A DNA stretch of 64,000 bases, taken from NCBI RefSeq assembly GCF_003148825.1, contig NZ_QGGZ01000019.1, forward strand, positions 1 to 64,000, written 5' to 3'. The DNA is from Streptomyces sp. CG 926 (GTDB lineage: Bacteria > Actinomycetota > Actinomycetes > Streptomycetales > Streptomycetaceae). Within the stretch, counting starts at the first letter, position 1; each line of letters begins with the position of its first letter. The notes under the pieces are model-generated. The model did not search any database. It saw only the letters and a list, made by a program, of their open reading frames with translations, and was not told where the DNA came from. Positions 23,810 through 34,081 of the stretch are shown in pieces. The translations under genes and the position numbers were made by a program.

Positions 23810-24502
23810 ATGAATACTGACCGCAAGGCCCTGTGGGCCGTGCGTGAGTCCGCGCTGCCCGCCGTCGTACGCCCCTGCCCGGACTGCTCCAGCAGCCGGC
23901 ACCGTCCCTCGGGCAAGATCCGTGTCAACGCGAGCGGCAAACTCCTCGACGTCTGGCTTCTCCTGAGCTGTGCAGGGTGCGACCGGACCTCGAAGGTGCC
24001 CGTCCACGAGCGCGTTCACGTCTCGTCGCTGGAGCCCGCTCGCCTGGTGGCGTACGAGAACAACGACCCGGCCGTAGTAAGGGAGCTGGCGATCAGTCAG
24101 TCACTGGCCGCCAAGAACGGATACCGCCTCGACTGGACCGGTACGTGGGAGGTGGAGACCCGTACGCCCCTCTACGCACTCGACGACCCGGCACCGTTCA
24201 GTGTCCTGGTCAGCTTCGAATGGCCCGCGCCGGTCCGGGTCGAACGACTGCTCATGCGCGGGCTCGGTCTCAGCCGCAGTGGGGTACGGCGCATGGTCGA
24301 GGACGGGCGTATCCACCTGCCGCTGGCCTTGGACGCCAAGGCGCATCGTGACTTCGAGCTCACCGTCCACGATCTCGGTTCCGTCGATGCTGCGAAGCAC
24401 TCGAAGCTCCTTGGCGCTCCGAGCGACGTGCGCAGCGTCCTGAGTCGCGTCGGGTTGCACGACTCGTCGCAGCACGCGTCGCGGTCGGCGGCGGGAGCGT
24501 AG
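23810..24502 (+). CDS. DUF1062 family protein
   Basis: A 230-residue protein of the DUF1062 type. Two knuckles, CPDC and CAGC, flank the conserved segment GKIRVNASGKLLDVWLL, suggesting zinc binding. The C-terminal half contains an S4-like stretch, VERLLMRGLGLSRSGVRRMV, which may bind nucleic acid. Biological role unknown. The ATG at 23810 is used because family similarity begins there; GAAAG lies 12 nt upstream. Confidence 0.82.
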   Translation: MNTDRKALWAVRESALPAVVRPCPDCSSSRHRPSGKIRVNASGKLLDVWLLLSCAGCDRTSKVPVHERVHVSSLEPARLVAYENNDPAVVRELAISQSLAAKNGYRLDWTGTWEVETRTPLYALDDPAPFSVLVSFEWPAPVRVERLLMRGLGLSRSGVRRMVEDGRIHLPLALDAKAHRDFELTVHDLGSVDAAKHSKLLGAPSDVRSVLSRVGLHDSSQHASRSAAGA

Positions 24503-25146
24503 GAGCGGGGCGGCAGGGCCTTCCGGACAGCTTGTCGGCGTAGACGACCTTCGAGCTGCCAGGAGGCCCTGCTCTGTGCGGCGCCGGCCCCCGGTCCTGC
24601 ACCGGCGCGCCCTGGCCGCCGAGTCCGGCCACTCTCGCCACCCCCCGTCGGTCCGCCGGAGGGGAACGGCGTAGTGGGAGGTCTGCTCGTTCGACCCGGC
24701 GCGGTCGAAGTCGCGGCGCCCGCCCCCAGGACGAGGGGCAGCAGGATGTGACCCCGGCGGGCGAGCAGGGCCTTGGCCACGACCGGTCGGGGTGCGAAGA
24801 GCTTGCCTGCGAAGCAGCGGACGGCCGGCAGCACGAGGAACACCGCGGCGTACGCGGTCATCCCGCCGATGCCGGCGACGGCGGACGCGGCAATCCGTCG
24901 TGACAGCGTCGTACGCGGACCGGTGGCGGATCTCCCCGCAGGAACCGTCCGAGTTCGAGTCGGCGTGGATCGGCCTCGGGATCGTCGTGTCCCGGAGGGC
25001 AGGGAGGAGTGGGGCGAGGTCCCGTGCCCGGCGCCACGTCTCGGTGAACCTTTCCGGTCACAGCACTACGTCGGCCGGCAGGCGGGTAGCCACCGGGCGC
25101 GGCGCAGCCCGAGGCGTCGGCCGCCGTCCACCCGCGAGGAGATCCC
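24503..25146. other. 644-bp gap with a possible membrane-protein remnant
   Basis: On the minus strand near 24710-24930 a frame reads IAASAVAGIGG, then TAYAAVFLVLPAVRCF and ALLARRGHILLPLVLG. It looks like a piece of a membrane protein, but it lacks a credible start and runs into antisense of the DUF1062 gene. I see no intact gene. Confidence 0.4.
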
Positions 25147-25866
25147 ATGACCTTGTCCGACCGCTACCGCACCGCCTGGGACGGCTTCTGGGAGCAGAGC
25201 TCCGGGGAACCGGGCGAGGCGTTCTGGGACGCCGACCCGGCGCTCACCGCGCGGCGCGACCTCGACCACCTCGCCCCGTATGCCGATCCCGCCCTGCCGG
25301 TCGCCGATCTCGGCTGCGGCAACGGCACCCAGACCCGCTTCCTCGCCACCCGTTTCGCCCGTGCCGTCGGCGTCGACCTCTCGGCTGCCGCCGTCGCGCA
25401 TGCCCGCCGTGCCGACCCGGACGGCGTCGCCGCGTACGAGCAGCTCAACCTGGCCGACCCGGCCCAGGTCGGCGCCCTGCACGAGCGTCTCGGCGATACG
25501 AACGTCTACATGCGGGCCGTCCTGCACCAGAGTGACCCCGAGGACCGCCCGGCGGTGGCCGCGGCGACCGCCCGGCTGGTCGGCGAGTACGGCCGGGCTC
25601 TCGTCCTGGAACCGACCGGCGAGGCCAAGGAGGTCATCGCGTCGATCGCGGCGCAGCCCGGCGGGCCCTCGCCCAAGCTGCGTCGCGTCAAGGAGCACGA
25701 CCTACGGCCTGGCGAGGTCGCCGAGGGTGAAGTCGCCGCCCTGCTGCGGGCGGCCGGCCTCAGCATCCTCGACGAAGGCACCACCGCGCTGGCCATGAGC
25801 GAGACCCGCCCCGACGGCTCCCCAGTCGAACTCCCGGCCCGCTGGTTCGTCGCGGGCCGCCCCTGA
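25147..25866 (+). CDS. Class I SAM-dependent methyltransferase
   Basis: A 239-residue Rossmann-fold methyltransferase. Motif I is ADLGCGNGTQT (about 53-63) and motif II is VGVDLSAAAV. The middle region (YMRAVLHQSDPEDR) and a C-terminal ELPARWFVAGRP strand match small-molecule methyltransferases. The substrate is unknown. It is monocistronic. An imperfect hairpin (ATCGACGCC with GGCGTGTCGAT) follows the stop. Confidence 0.85.
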   Translation: MTLSDRYRTAWDGFWEQSSGEPGEAFWDADPALTARRDLDHLAPYADPALPVADLGCGNGTQTRFLATRFARAVGVDLSAAAVAHARRADPDGVAAYEQLNLADPAQVGALHERLGDTNVYMRAVLHQSDPEDRPAVAAATARLVGEYGRALVLEPTGEAKEVIASIAAQPGGPSPKLRRVKEHDLRPGEVAEGEVAALLRAAGLSILDEGTTALAMSETRPDGSPVELPARWFVAGRP

Positions 25867-26316
25867 ATCGACGCCTCTCGCGTACGGGGCGTGTCGATCA
25901 TGTGCGTCATGTCCGGGTGACGGTGGTGGGGTCGGTGTGCCGTTCGTGGGCGCCGCGCTCGGGGGAACCGGGCAAGGGGCTCGGTCTCCGGCTCGCGTTC
26001 CCGTTCGGTCGTCCTCTGCCGGCCGCCTCCTCGTAGCCCGTCGCGACCGGCCCCGGGTTGCCCGTGGTGCGCGGGTACCACGGCACGGCGGGCGGTGGGA
26101 GATCTGTCCGGGGCGTCCTGGCTCGACCCGAAACCGGATGTGCCCGCGCGGGCCGGACCGGCGCTGGTCGGAAGGGGTGCGATGGTGGTGGGCGGAGATC
26201 GGGGATCGTCCGGTGAGGCGGGTGCGGGACCTCGCCGGGATCGCCTTCGAGGAGTCGTGCTTCCGGATCCGCGCGCGTCTGTTCGCGCTGTCGGGGAGGC
26301 GTGTCGGGGTTCCGTT
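25867..26316. other. 450-bp gap, no gene seen
   Basis: Frames here are antisense-like and start-less, and no family is recognised. It lies between the methyltransferase and the end of the sensor kinase gene. Confidence 0.5.
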
Positions 26317-27591
26317 TCAGCTGCTGGAGGGAGCGCGTACGCCGTCCAGGTCGAGGGTGGCGATCGCGCCTCCCTCGGGAGCGTTCACGAAGGCCAGCCT
26401 GGCGCCGAGGACGCCCGCCTGTCCGAGTGCGATGGTCAGCCCGAGTCCGTGCCCGCGCCCGCGTTCGGGGCTTCCCGTACGGAAGCGCTGCGGTCCTTGT
26501 GTGAGCAGCGCGGCGGGATAGCCGGGGCCTTGGTCCCGTACGAGGATCCGCGCGCCGGTGGCGGTGGGCTCCACGGCGACTTCGACGGGGTCGGCTCCGT
26601 GCCGGTGGGCGTTGGTGACGAGGTTGACCACGATCCGTTCCACCCGGCGTGGGTCGGTCTCCAGGATCGTGGTGGCGCGGACCGCCACGGCGGTCGGTGT
26701 CCCCGTGCGGCGGACGATGTCGGTGACCAGTTCGCCCAGCGGCACCGCGTCGGTCCGCGCCCGTTCGGCTCCGGCGTCGAGCCGGGAGATCTCCAGGAGG
26801 TCCTCGACCAGCCCGTTCAGGGCTCGGGCACGGTCCCGGACGAGTTCGGCCACCTCGTCGTCCTCCGGGAGGAGCCCGGCGGCGGTGGACAACCCCATCA
26901 GTGGGGTGCGTAGTTCGTGTGCGACATCCGCGGTGAAGCGGCGTTCGCCCTCCAGTTTCTGCTGCAGGGCGGCGGCCATCTCGTCCACGGCCGCCGACAT
27001 CTCGGTGATCTCGTCGCGGGCCCGGCCGCCCGGTCCGATCCGGGCGTCGAGGTCGCCGTCGGCGATGGCCCGGGCCGTGCGGGATCCCCGGCGCAGCCTG
27101 CGGTTCATCGGTTCGGTGGCCAGGGCGGCGAGCGGTACGACGACCAGGAGGGCGGCGAGCACGGCCTTGAGGATGCTGCGGTCCAGGAGTTGGAGGCCGC
27201 GCACCTCGGAGCTCATGTCCGTCCGGGCGACGAGTACTCGGCCGCCGTCGACGGGCATGGCCGCCCACATCCAGTACCAGTTGGGGGGTTTGCGGTCGTT
27301 CCAGGTCGCGTACAGAGCGGCCGGGTCCTTGGTGGCCAGCGCCCGCGCGAGGGGTGCGTCGAGCCGCTCCGGGGTGAGGACTTCGACATCGAGCGGCGCG
27401 GTGCCCGTGCGGGTGTACTCGCGCTCCGCGGCTGCCAGGCGGGCGGAGAGGCGTTCGTTCCAGGTCTGCTCGCTTCGTTCGGCCATGGCCTGGTGGACGA
27501 GGACGCCGATCACGGCGGCCACCGCGCAGCAGGCGGCCGCGGTCAGGGCGGCGATTTTCCAGCGCAGGGCACGCGGGTTGAGGAGTGGCAT
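26317..27591 (-). CDS. OmpR-type sensor histidine kinase
   Basis: A 424-residue kinase with two membrane helices (about 12-32 and 137-158) around a 100-residue extracytoplasmic sensor containing PPNWYWMWAAMPVDGGR. Then come a HAMP domain, HisKA with the phospho-His in FTADVAHELRTPLMG, and HATPase motifs NLVTNAHRHG, DQGPGYP and GHGLGLTIA. It is 16 bp downstream of its response regulator. The signal is unknown; the VanJ-like gene ahead suggests cell-envelope stress. Confidence 0.9.
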   Translation of the reverse strand: MPLLNPRALRWKIAALTAAACCAVAAVIGVLVHQAMAERSEQTWNERLSARLAAAEREYTRTGTAPLDVEVLTPERLDAPLARALATKDPAALYATWNDRKPPNWYWMWAAMPVDGGRVLVARTDMSSEVRGLQLLDRSILKAVLAALLVVVPLAALATEPMNRRLRRGSRTARAIADGDLDARIGPGGRARDEITEMSAAVDEMAAALQQKLEGERRFTADVAHELRTPLMGLSTAAGLLPEDDEVAELVRDRARALNGLVEDLLEISRLDAGAERARTDAVPLGELVTDIVRRTGTPTAVAVRATTILETDPRRVERIVVNLVTNAHRHGADPVEVAVEPTATGARILVRDQGPGYPAALLTQGPQRFRTGSPERGRGHGLGLTIALGQAGVLGARLAFVNAPEGGAIATLDLDGVRAPSSS

Positions 27592-27607
27592 GGGTGCGGC
27601 CGACCCC

Positions 27608-28396
<789 letters not shown>

Positions 28397-28435
28397 GTGG
28401 GGAGTTCATCCTAGTCAGTGGTATCCGTGCTGCGG

Positions 28436-29467
28436 TCACAGCCGGAGGGAGGCCGCGACGGGGAGGTGGTCGCTGCCGGTGGCGGGAAGGGTCCACGCGG
28501 AGGTCGCGCTCATCCCCTTCACCAGGATCTGGTCGATGCGGACCATGGGGAACGCGGCGGGCCAGGTGAAGCCGAAGCCGGCGCCCGCCTCGTGCTGCGC
28601 GGAGGTCAGCTGGGAGGTCACCGGTCGCAGGGCGGAGTCCTGCGCCGTTCCGTTGAAGTCGCCCATCACGACGACCCGGGGCAGCGGCTCCGCCCGCACG
28701 GCCGCGGCCAGCTTTTGGGCGGCGTCGTTGCGGCGGGCGGTGGTGAATCCGGCGTCCGGGGTCAGGCGTACCGAGGCGAGGTGGGCGGCGTAGACCGCGA
28801 CGGGGCCGCCGGGGGTCTCGACGGTGGCCCGTACGGCGCGCGTCCACGGCATGATCGGCACCGCTTCCACGTCGTTGAGGGGGTGCTTGCTCCAGAGTCT
28901 GACGCCGAGGGTGTCGGAGCGGTACGGGTAGCCGGCGGCGAGCTCGCGCTCGTAGGCGGGCGTGGCCTTCGAGGACATCTCCTCCAGGGCCAGTACGTCC
29001 GCGCCGGATGCGGCGAGCGCTCGCGCGGTCCGCGCCGGGTCGGGGTTCTCCTCGTCCACGTTGTGGCTGACCACGGTGAGGTTCGTGCCGCCGGACCGCT
29101 CGGATCGCTCGGATCGTTTGTCGGTGAGGGTCCCGCCGAACAGGCAGGCCCAGACGGTCAGGGGGGCCAGGACGGCGACGGCCGCGAGCCGGGAGCGGCG
29201 TATCGCCGCTGCCAGGAGGAGGACGGGGATGCTCAGCCCGGCCCAGGGGAGGAAGGTCTGGAACAGGCTGCCGAGGTTGAAGGGCCCGTTCGGGATCCAG
29301 GGGTACAGGGCCATCGTCAGGGCCGCGCACACCGCGCCGGCGGCGATCGGCAGGCCACGGCCGGTGGCCAGGAGTGCGCGGGGGCGGCCGGCGGGACGAG
29401 GCGGAAGCGGGCCGGACGGCTGCTCCTCTTCCCCTGTGGCCTCAGAACGGTACGGGGTGCTCAGCAC
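28436..29467 (-). CDS. VanJ-like membrane phosphatase (EEP family)
   Basis: A 343-residue protein. About three membrane helices (35-110) are followed by an endonuclease/exonuclease/phosphatase domain with SHNVDEENPD, LALEEMS, VMGDFNGTAQD and the terminal GSDHLPV. This layout matches VanJ and related teicoplanin-resistance proteins, thought to act on undecaprenyl-linked envelope intermediates. No vanHAX genes are in the window. The GTG at 29467 was chosen because GGAAGG lies 8 nt before it; an upstream ATG at 29515 is in frame. It is followed by a regulator-kinase pair on the same strand. Confidence 0.82.
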   Translation of the reverse strand: MLSTPYRSEATGEEEQPSGPLPPRPAGRPRALLATGRGLPIAAGAVCAALTMALYPWIPNGPFNLGSLFQTFLPWAGLSIPVLLLAAAIRRSRLAAVAVLAPLTVWACLFGGTLTDKRSERSERSGGTNLTVVSHNVDEENPDPARTARALAASGADVLALEEMSSKATPAYERELAAGYPYRSDTLGVRLWSKHPLNDVEAVPIMPWTRAVRATVETPGGPVAVYAAHLASVRLTPDAGFTTARRNDAAQKLAAAVRAEPLPRVVVMGDFNGTAQDSALRPVTSQLTSAQHEAGAGFGFTWPAAFPMVRIDQILVKGMSATSAWTLPATGSDHLPVAASLRL

Positions 29468-29901
29468 GGCAATGGCCTTCCGATGTCGCGTACGCCGGTG
29501 ATCCGGTACCGGCACAGCCTCGAAGACGCGCCCTTCCAGGGCGTCAGGAGAGCCATTCGGGGGCCCCGCGGTTGGGTTTCAGCCGGGTATCGGTCAGGCC
29601 TGCACGAACGACGACCGGCCTTCACCGGAAGGCGACGGACGGCAGCCCCGGTCACCACGGCCGGAAGCGAACCGGTGCTCTCCTCCGTCCGCACCGCGCT
29701 TCTCGGTCGGGCACTCAGGCCTGTTCGACCTCTGCCATGAGCAAGCGCGGGGACCCCTCCCACCCGTCGCACGACCGCCCCCGACACGGCCGCCTCGCCT
29801 TCGGCGGCCGGCGACGTCATCGGGACCGGAACCGACTCCTGCCGAGTCGCCGCTACCCGCGCCCGAGCCGAGCAACAGGTACTCGGCCGAGCTGCGGAAG
29901 T
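29468..29901. other. 434-bp gap, no gene seen
   Basis: No start, ribosome site or family resemblance in any frame. It probably carries the promoter of the VanJ-like operon. Confidence 0.5.
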
Positions 29902-30369
29902 TCAGATGTGGGCCCGTATCTGCTTCACCGGATGGCCCAGTCGGTCCGCCAGTGCCGTCAGCTCGTCCTCGCTGAACCAGAGACGTTCGGGGTTCCAGAT
30001 GGCGATCTCGAAACGGGCGAAGCCACAGGGCCGGTCGTAGTCCAGCATGTCCAGAGTGGTTGATCCTCCACAGCAGGGGACCTCGACCGCGAGCGTGGTG
30101 AAACCGTCGTCGCAGTGAGCCTCCATGAGGTCGCCCCACCACTCCGTGTCGATGGCCGCCTGACACAAGGGGCAACCGATCCTCTCCAGGTTCTCCCCGC
30201 AGTCGACGGCGGTCACCACGTCGTGCCACGTCACGTCGATCTCCACGTCCACGCCGTCGGCAACGCCGGGAGTCAGCTCCTCGACGAGCGCGATGACGTG
30301 ATCGACCGCATCGCGATCCGGCTGCCACTGCGGATCGTTCGGAATGATCGACAGGACGTCGTCGCTCAT
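29902..30369 (-). CDS. Hypothetical protein with Cys knuckles, 155 aa
   Basis: An acidic, soluble protein. ERIGCPLCQAAIDTEWWGD and a later VPCCGGSTTLD suggest a metal site, and the C-terminus (RLWFSEDELTALADRLGHPVKQIRAHI) is likely helical. It resembles actinobacterial proteins of unknown function that carry a CPxC knuckle. No operon partner. Confidence 0.75.
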   Translation of the reverse strand: MSDDVLSIIPNDPQWQPDRDAVDHVIALVEELTPGVADGVDVEIDVTWHDVVTAVDCGENLERIGCPLCQAAIDTEWWGDLMEAHCDDGFTTLAVEVPCCGGSTTLDMLDYDRPCGFARFEIAIWNPERLWFSEDELTALADRLGHPVKQIRAHI

Positions 30370-30699
30370 GGCTTCCCCACCTCGTCAGGCGACGGTGACG
30401 GCGACGTCGCGACGCGATGCTATCGATCGCATGTTCTGATGCTGCACCGGGACCATGTCGACGAACCCGCGACCCGGCCACCACCGGCACCGAGCCGTCG
30501 CCCGACGCCGCCTGGCCCACCACCTCCGGGCCCCCGCCCCCGTACAGGTGCCGGGAGCACTCACCCCACGCAGCGCGCCGACGAGCGACCGTGCGAGCCG
30601 GTCGGAACCGATGCCGGCGGAATCGGACATGGTCGGGAACGCGTCGAGGGTGCGGTGCGCGGCTCCTCGCGGCCCGGGGCGTCGCCCTGCTGTCAGGAG
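30370..30699. other. 330-bp gap, no gene seen
   Basis: Proline- and arginine-rich frames only; nothing recognisable. Confidence 0.45.
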
Positions 30700-31152
30700 T
30701 CAGCCGTACAGGCCGCGGCCCGCACTCGACCGGCTGAACTCGGGCGTGGCGTCGGGGGCGGCGAGGGTGTCCAGGACGATCCGCTCGCCCCGGTGACCGC
30801 AGAAGCCGGCGCGCTCCTTCTCCCTCCCGTCGTCGGCGTAGCCCTTGACGCACTTCGCGCCGGCCCACTTGCCGGTGTCGACGGTGTCGGCGATGAAGTC
30901 CCGGAAGGCGGACCCCTGGCCGGCTGCGAAGTCCAACTGCTGGGTGGGGACCTCGGAGTACAGGCGGACGACCGGCTTCGCCATGCCGTGGTCGGGCCAG
31001 TCGACCCTGACCGAGGCGATCTTGTTCAGACCGGTCGCCTTCAGGGAGTAGGTGGAGCCGTCCATCGGCAGGACACAGCTGTCACCCGTGTGACCGCTAC
31101 CGCTGAACAGGGTGACCTCGGGCCGCACCGGCTGCCGGGCAGAATCGGACAT
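30700..31152 (-). CDS. Beta/gamma-crystallin-like protein
   Basis: A 150-residue protein with no signal peptide. EVTLFSGSGHTGDSCVLP resembles the first strand pair of a beta/gamma-crystallin motif (Y/FxxxxFxG pattern), and KIASVRVDW and VRLYSE fit the second. The rest (KCVKGYADDGREKERAGF) is polar. It may bind calcium or a surface ligand. GGAGGAACG is just before the ATG. Confidence 0.65.
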   Translation of the reverse strand: MSDSARQPVRPEVTLFSGSGHTGDSCVLPMDGSTYSLKATGLNKIASVRVDWPDHGMAKPVVRLYSEVPTQQLDFAAGQGSAFRDFIADTVDTGKWAGAKCVKGYADDGREKERAGFCGHRGERIVLDTLAAPDATPEFSRSSAGRGLYG

Positions 31153-31239
31153 CGTTCCTCCAGGGTCGGGAACCTCAGCCCTACCCCTTCGGAAACTCTC
31201 CGTAACAGAGGCACACTTTCCGTGACGGTGTCGACGGTG

Positions 31240-31580
31240 GGGCGGGCCGCCGCCCCTGGGTGGTGACCTCTCCCCCGCACTCGGCATCCGCGATGTTCGG
31301 GTCCGCGTGGGTCGTGCGCCGCGTCCGAGCGGTCGGCCGGCCTGTGCGGTTCGGGGAGGGCGCGCGGTCGGGCGAGGCCTGCCGGCACCTCGTCGCCGTG
31401 AGACGCCGGACCTCATCCATGCCGGCAGCCGGGGGCGGACGGAACCATGGGGCGACGGGGGGTGGCGCTCGCGAAGCCGGGCGCCGATGTACGCGGCGGG
31501 GGCGTGGGCCGGTTCCACGCCGTAGGCCTGCAGGATCCGCCTCGGCAACATTCCGGAGCCGGGCCGGCAGCGGATGATCC
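31240..31580 (-). pseudogene. Decayed paralogue of the 35,287 gene
   Basis: Read on the minus strand, RRILQAYGVEPAHAPAAYIG then RLPAWM matches GRILWAYDVEHVDALAAYVG then RLPAWM of the gene at 35287-35889. After a frameshift it continues in another frame as AGLARPRALPEPHRPADRS, matching AGLARLRALAELHRPTDRS. The zinc-ribbon half is absent. The two loci are also alike at DNA level. I see no other gene in 31153-31763. Confidence 0.75.
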
Positions 31581-31763
31581 TGGAACCCACCGACATCCGT
31601 TCCTGGTTCTCATCAACCCAGCCACAGCTTCGCCGAGCACCGGCAACCAGGCCATCTGGCGCCGGCTCTCAGGGCGGAGGATCATCCGGTGGGTACGGGC
31701 CGCCGATCGGCGCTGCCGGGCCGAGGGCCCGGTTCGAGCGGACCGGGGAGGAGGGAGGCACGC

Positions 31764-32393
31764 ATGACCGCTGGGGAACAGCTCAACTGGGCAGCCCTGT
31801 TGCGGTTCGACCAGGAGCGGCGGCTGGAGAGCTGTCGGCACGACGCGGAGGCCGCCGGCCGCCGGGGGGACGACCCGGCCCGGGCCCGGTACCTCCAGGA
31901 GGTCACCCAGCTGGACATGCTGCCCAGGCTCTGGGAGTTCGGGGTTCCGCTCACCGAGGAGGAGTACCAGGACGCGGGACGGGTGCGGTCATGGATGGAC
32001 CACGAGCAGGCGACGGCCCGTCACGAGGCACTGTCCGGGCACCCGTCGCCGCCGGGCTGGAGCCGGGACCCTCACATCCGGTACTTCTGGTCGCCGGACG
32101 GCCACCTCATGTACGTGACGACGGCGCGTGACGACGGCCGGTTCGTCGTCAACCACGGTTTCCTGACCCCCGGATGGGCCGACCGGCTGCGTCGGGACAT
32201 GCCCCGGTCGGCGCACCTGGTGACCCTGTACGAGAGGAACCAGAAGGCGGGCCGGGGACACGAGGGAGCCCCGGCCGGCACGCCCCTCGTGGGCGTCGGC
32301 GTGCCGGAGCCGCTGAGGCTGTGGCGGGCCCGCGTGGAGGACGTGCTGCGGCGCAGGGCCGCGGAGCGGACCGCGGCCGGCACCGCCGGGTGA
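31764..32393 (+). CDS. Hypothetical protein, 209 aa
   Basis: Soluble, Arg/Glu-rich. The N-terminal third is helical (coiled-coil-like, RFDQERRLESCRHDAEAAGR) and the middle is beta-like (IRYFWSPDGHLMYVTTARDDG). No family recognised. GGGAGG 5 nt before the ATG supports the start. Confidence 0.75.
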   Translation: MTAGEQLNWAALLRFDQERRLESCRHDAEAAGRRGDDPARARYLQEVTQLDMLPRLWEFGVPLTEEEYQDAGRVRSWMDHEQATARHEALSGHPSPPGWSRDPHIRYFWSPDGHLMYVTTARDDGRFVVNHGFLTPGWADRLRRDMPRSAHLVTLYERNQKAGRGHEGAPAGTPLVGVGVPEPLRLWRARVEDVLRRRAAERTAAGTAG

Positions 32394-32471
32394 CCGGCGG
32401 CGGCCCGCCCGGTCACCGCTCCTGCGTCCGCACGACCCCGACAGCCCGGCCGTCGTCGGCGCGTCCGCGGC

Positions 32472-33278
32472 TCAGGCGGCGTCCTTCTTGTCGTCGGTCC
32501 GGAAGGTGACGACGTCGACTTCGTCCGTTGCCGCCAGATCCGGGTAGTGGTCCTTGAGTGCTTCGCGGAGTTCGGCCGCTGTCGTCAGGCCCTCGGCTCG
32601 GGCGTCCCCGTCGGTGAGGTCACCGACCAGGCAGTGCCTGATACCGGTCACCTCCGCCGACAGGACGACTTCCGGGTCGCTCTCGAACACCAGCCGTGCC
32701 GGGCCGAGCCGCGCCGGGTCCCGGAAGCGGGTGGTCCTGGTCTTGGCGCCGGAGCGGACGACCTCGAGGTAGCGGGGGTTGAACCGAATGATCGGGGGAC
32801 CGGCCGTCTCGGGGTCCTGGTAGAGCGACGGGTCGAGACCGTTCATGCCCGCCTCCGCGGTCCATCGCTGAGCCAGCGGCATCAGGTCGGCGGCGAGCAC
32901 GGACCTGAGTCCCTCGGGGGTGGGCACGATGACGCGCATGGTCGGGTAGTAGTCCACGAAGACCTGCCGATCGCGCCCGCACGGGCCGATGACTCCGCGC
33001 CCGTGGTTTCCCACGGCGACGATGCAGCGCATCTGGCGGGCGCCTTGGGCCCGCGCAGTTCCCAGAGCCACGAGTTCGGCGCAGGGCCCGCCGGTGAAGT
33101 GGTAGAGGTTCACGCCGGCGAACATCCGGTAGTCGGCGGCCATGACCGCGGCGCCCATCGTGTGGATCCCGTCTTCATCGGGACCGGCGTCGGTATGCGC
33201 GTCTATGGTGCGGCGTGCCAGCTCCACGAGCTCACGCTCATCATCATCGAGAGCTCGCACGGACGACGGGACGTACAC
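32472..33278 (-). CDS. Cytidine-deaminase-like-ASCH fusion
   Basis: About 268 residues. The first half is a cytidine-deaminase fold of the blasticidin-deaminase branch: FTGGPCAELVALG supplies the Cys-Ala-Glu active site and GPCGRDRQ is the second zinc motif, with one Cys replaced (PCGRDRQ instead of PCxxC). Residues about 150-265 are an ASCH domain (RFNPRYLEVVRSGAKTRTTR), a PUA-like fold that binds nucleotides or RNA. Likely acts on a free or modified pyrimidine nucleoside, perhaps a damaged base. The start is uncertain: GTG at 33278 has GGGAAGG upstream; GTG at 33344 is in frame. Confidence 0.8.
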   Translation of the reverse strand: MYVPSSVRALDDDERELVELARRTIDAHTDAGPDEDGIHTMGAAVMAADYRMFAGVNLYHFTGGPCAELVALGTARAQGARQMRCIVAVGNHGRGVIGPCGRDRQVFVDYYPTMRVIVPTPEGLRSVLAADLMPLAQRWTAEAGMNGLDPSLYQDPETAGPPIIRFNPRYLEVVRSGAKTRTTRFRDPARLGPARLVFESDPEVVLSAEVTGIRHCLVGDLTDGDARAEGLTTAAELREALKDHYPDLAATDEVDVVTFRTDDKKDAA

Positions 33279-33581
33279 CTTTTCGACCTTCCCTTCCTTC
33301 GACAACCGCCCAAGATCATTCCACGCCCCGAAGGCGAGCTCCACAGGGTTTCGGCTCGCCCTTGGCCGGCGGAACGTTCGTCGGCGCCTCCCACCTGGGT
33401 CCCCGGCGCCACCCCGACGGGGCGGCGGGATCGAGGACTTCAAGAACGCGCCGGACCGGTACTCAACCTTTTGGTGAGGCGGGTCCGTACGGCTGCTGCT
33501 GGAAGGTGTCCGTCGGCGTGGGTGCTCGCAGAACCTGCGGCGCCCGGTGCTGCGGGCCCCGGCTGTGGGACGGGGTGCATT

Positions 33582-33770
33582 GCGTCCGTCGATGCCGGGG
33601 AGATCGACGCGGAGGCAGCGGGCGATGGCCTCGGTCGGCCGTTTCTCGTCGGCGGTTTCAAAGAGCTCGTTGACCAGCTTCGTCGCCAGGACGTACTTCA
33701 CCCGGAAGCCTGCCATCGCGGCCTCGGTGCCCAGCGCGATCAGCTTGACGGCTCGGCCGGGGTTCACGGG
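33582..33770 (-). pseudogene. IstB-like (IS21 helper ATPase) remnant
   Basis: The frame reads KLIALGTEAAMAGFRVKYVL, then ATKLVNELFETADEK and ARCLRVDLPGIDG, matching the Walker A-proximal part of IstB (KSHLLIALGTEAA... VDLLCIDELGY). Walker A and the rest are lost. It is in frame with the deaminase-ASCH gene downstream, so it has been read into its 5-prime side. Confidence 0.8.
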
Positions 33771-33850
33771 AAGATCGCCGGGCGTGCTCCCTCGCGCCCC
33801 ACACCTCGCTTCGGGCCTTCTCGCCCCCGATCGCGACCTCCGAAGGCGTT

Positions 33851-33910
33851 TCTCTTTCATCTATTACAGATGAAACTGAACCTCTTTCATCTATTGCGGA
33901 TGTAACTGAA
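33851..33910. repeat. Two 30-bp tandem repeats containing operator-like palindromes
   Basis: Copies at 33851-33880 and 33881-33910 share CTCTTTCATCTATT...GATG.AACTGAA with four differences. The first holds TTTCATCT-N5-AGATGAAA, a perfect 8-bp inverted repeat; the second has a degenerate right arm. AT-rich and about 170 bp upstream of the propeller gene, they suit a repressor or activator site. Confidence 0.65.
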
Positions 33911-34081
33911 TTGGGAACCTGTTGCAGGCACTTGTCCGTAGGCGTACGTTCGAAGGGTAGCGCCAGATTCCTCACCCCGAGCCGGCCAACATTGTGACGG
34001 CCGACGGCTCGCCGGGTCAAGGGAAGGGGGGCGGGTACGAGAAAACACCTTCCTCGCGATGCACATTCCGAAGAGGCAATC

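Noticed and set aside
24172..24861. A membrane protein of about 230 residues on the minus strand
   Set aside because: Its first 50 residues look hydrophobic and real, but the rest is antisense to the DUF1062 gene; noted only as a possible remnant.
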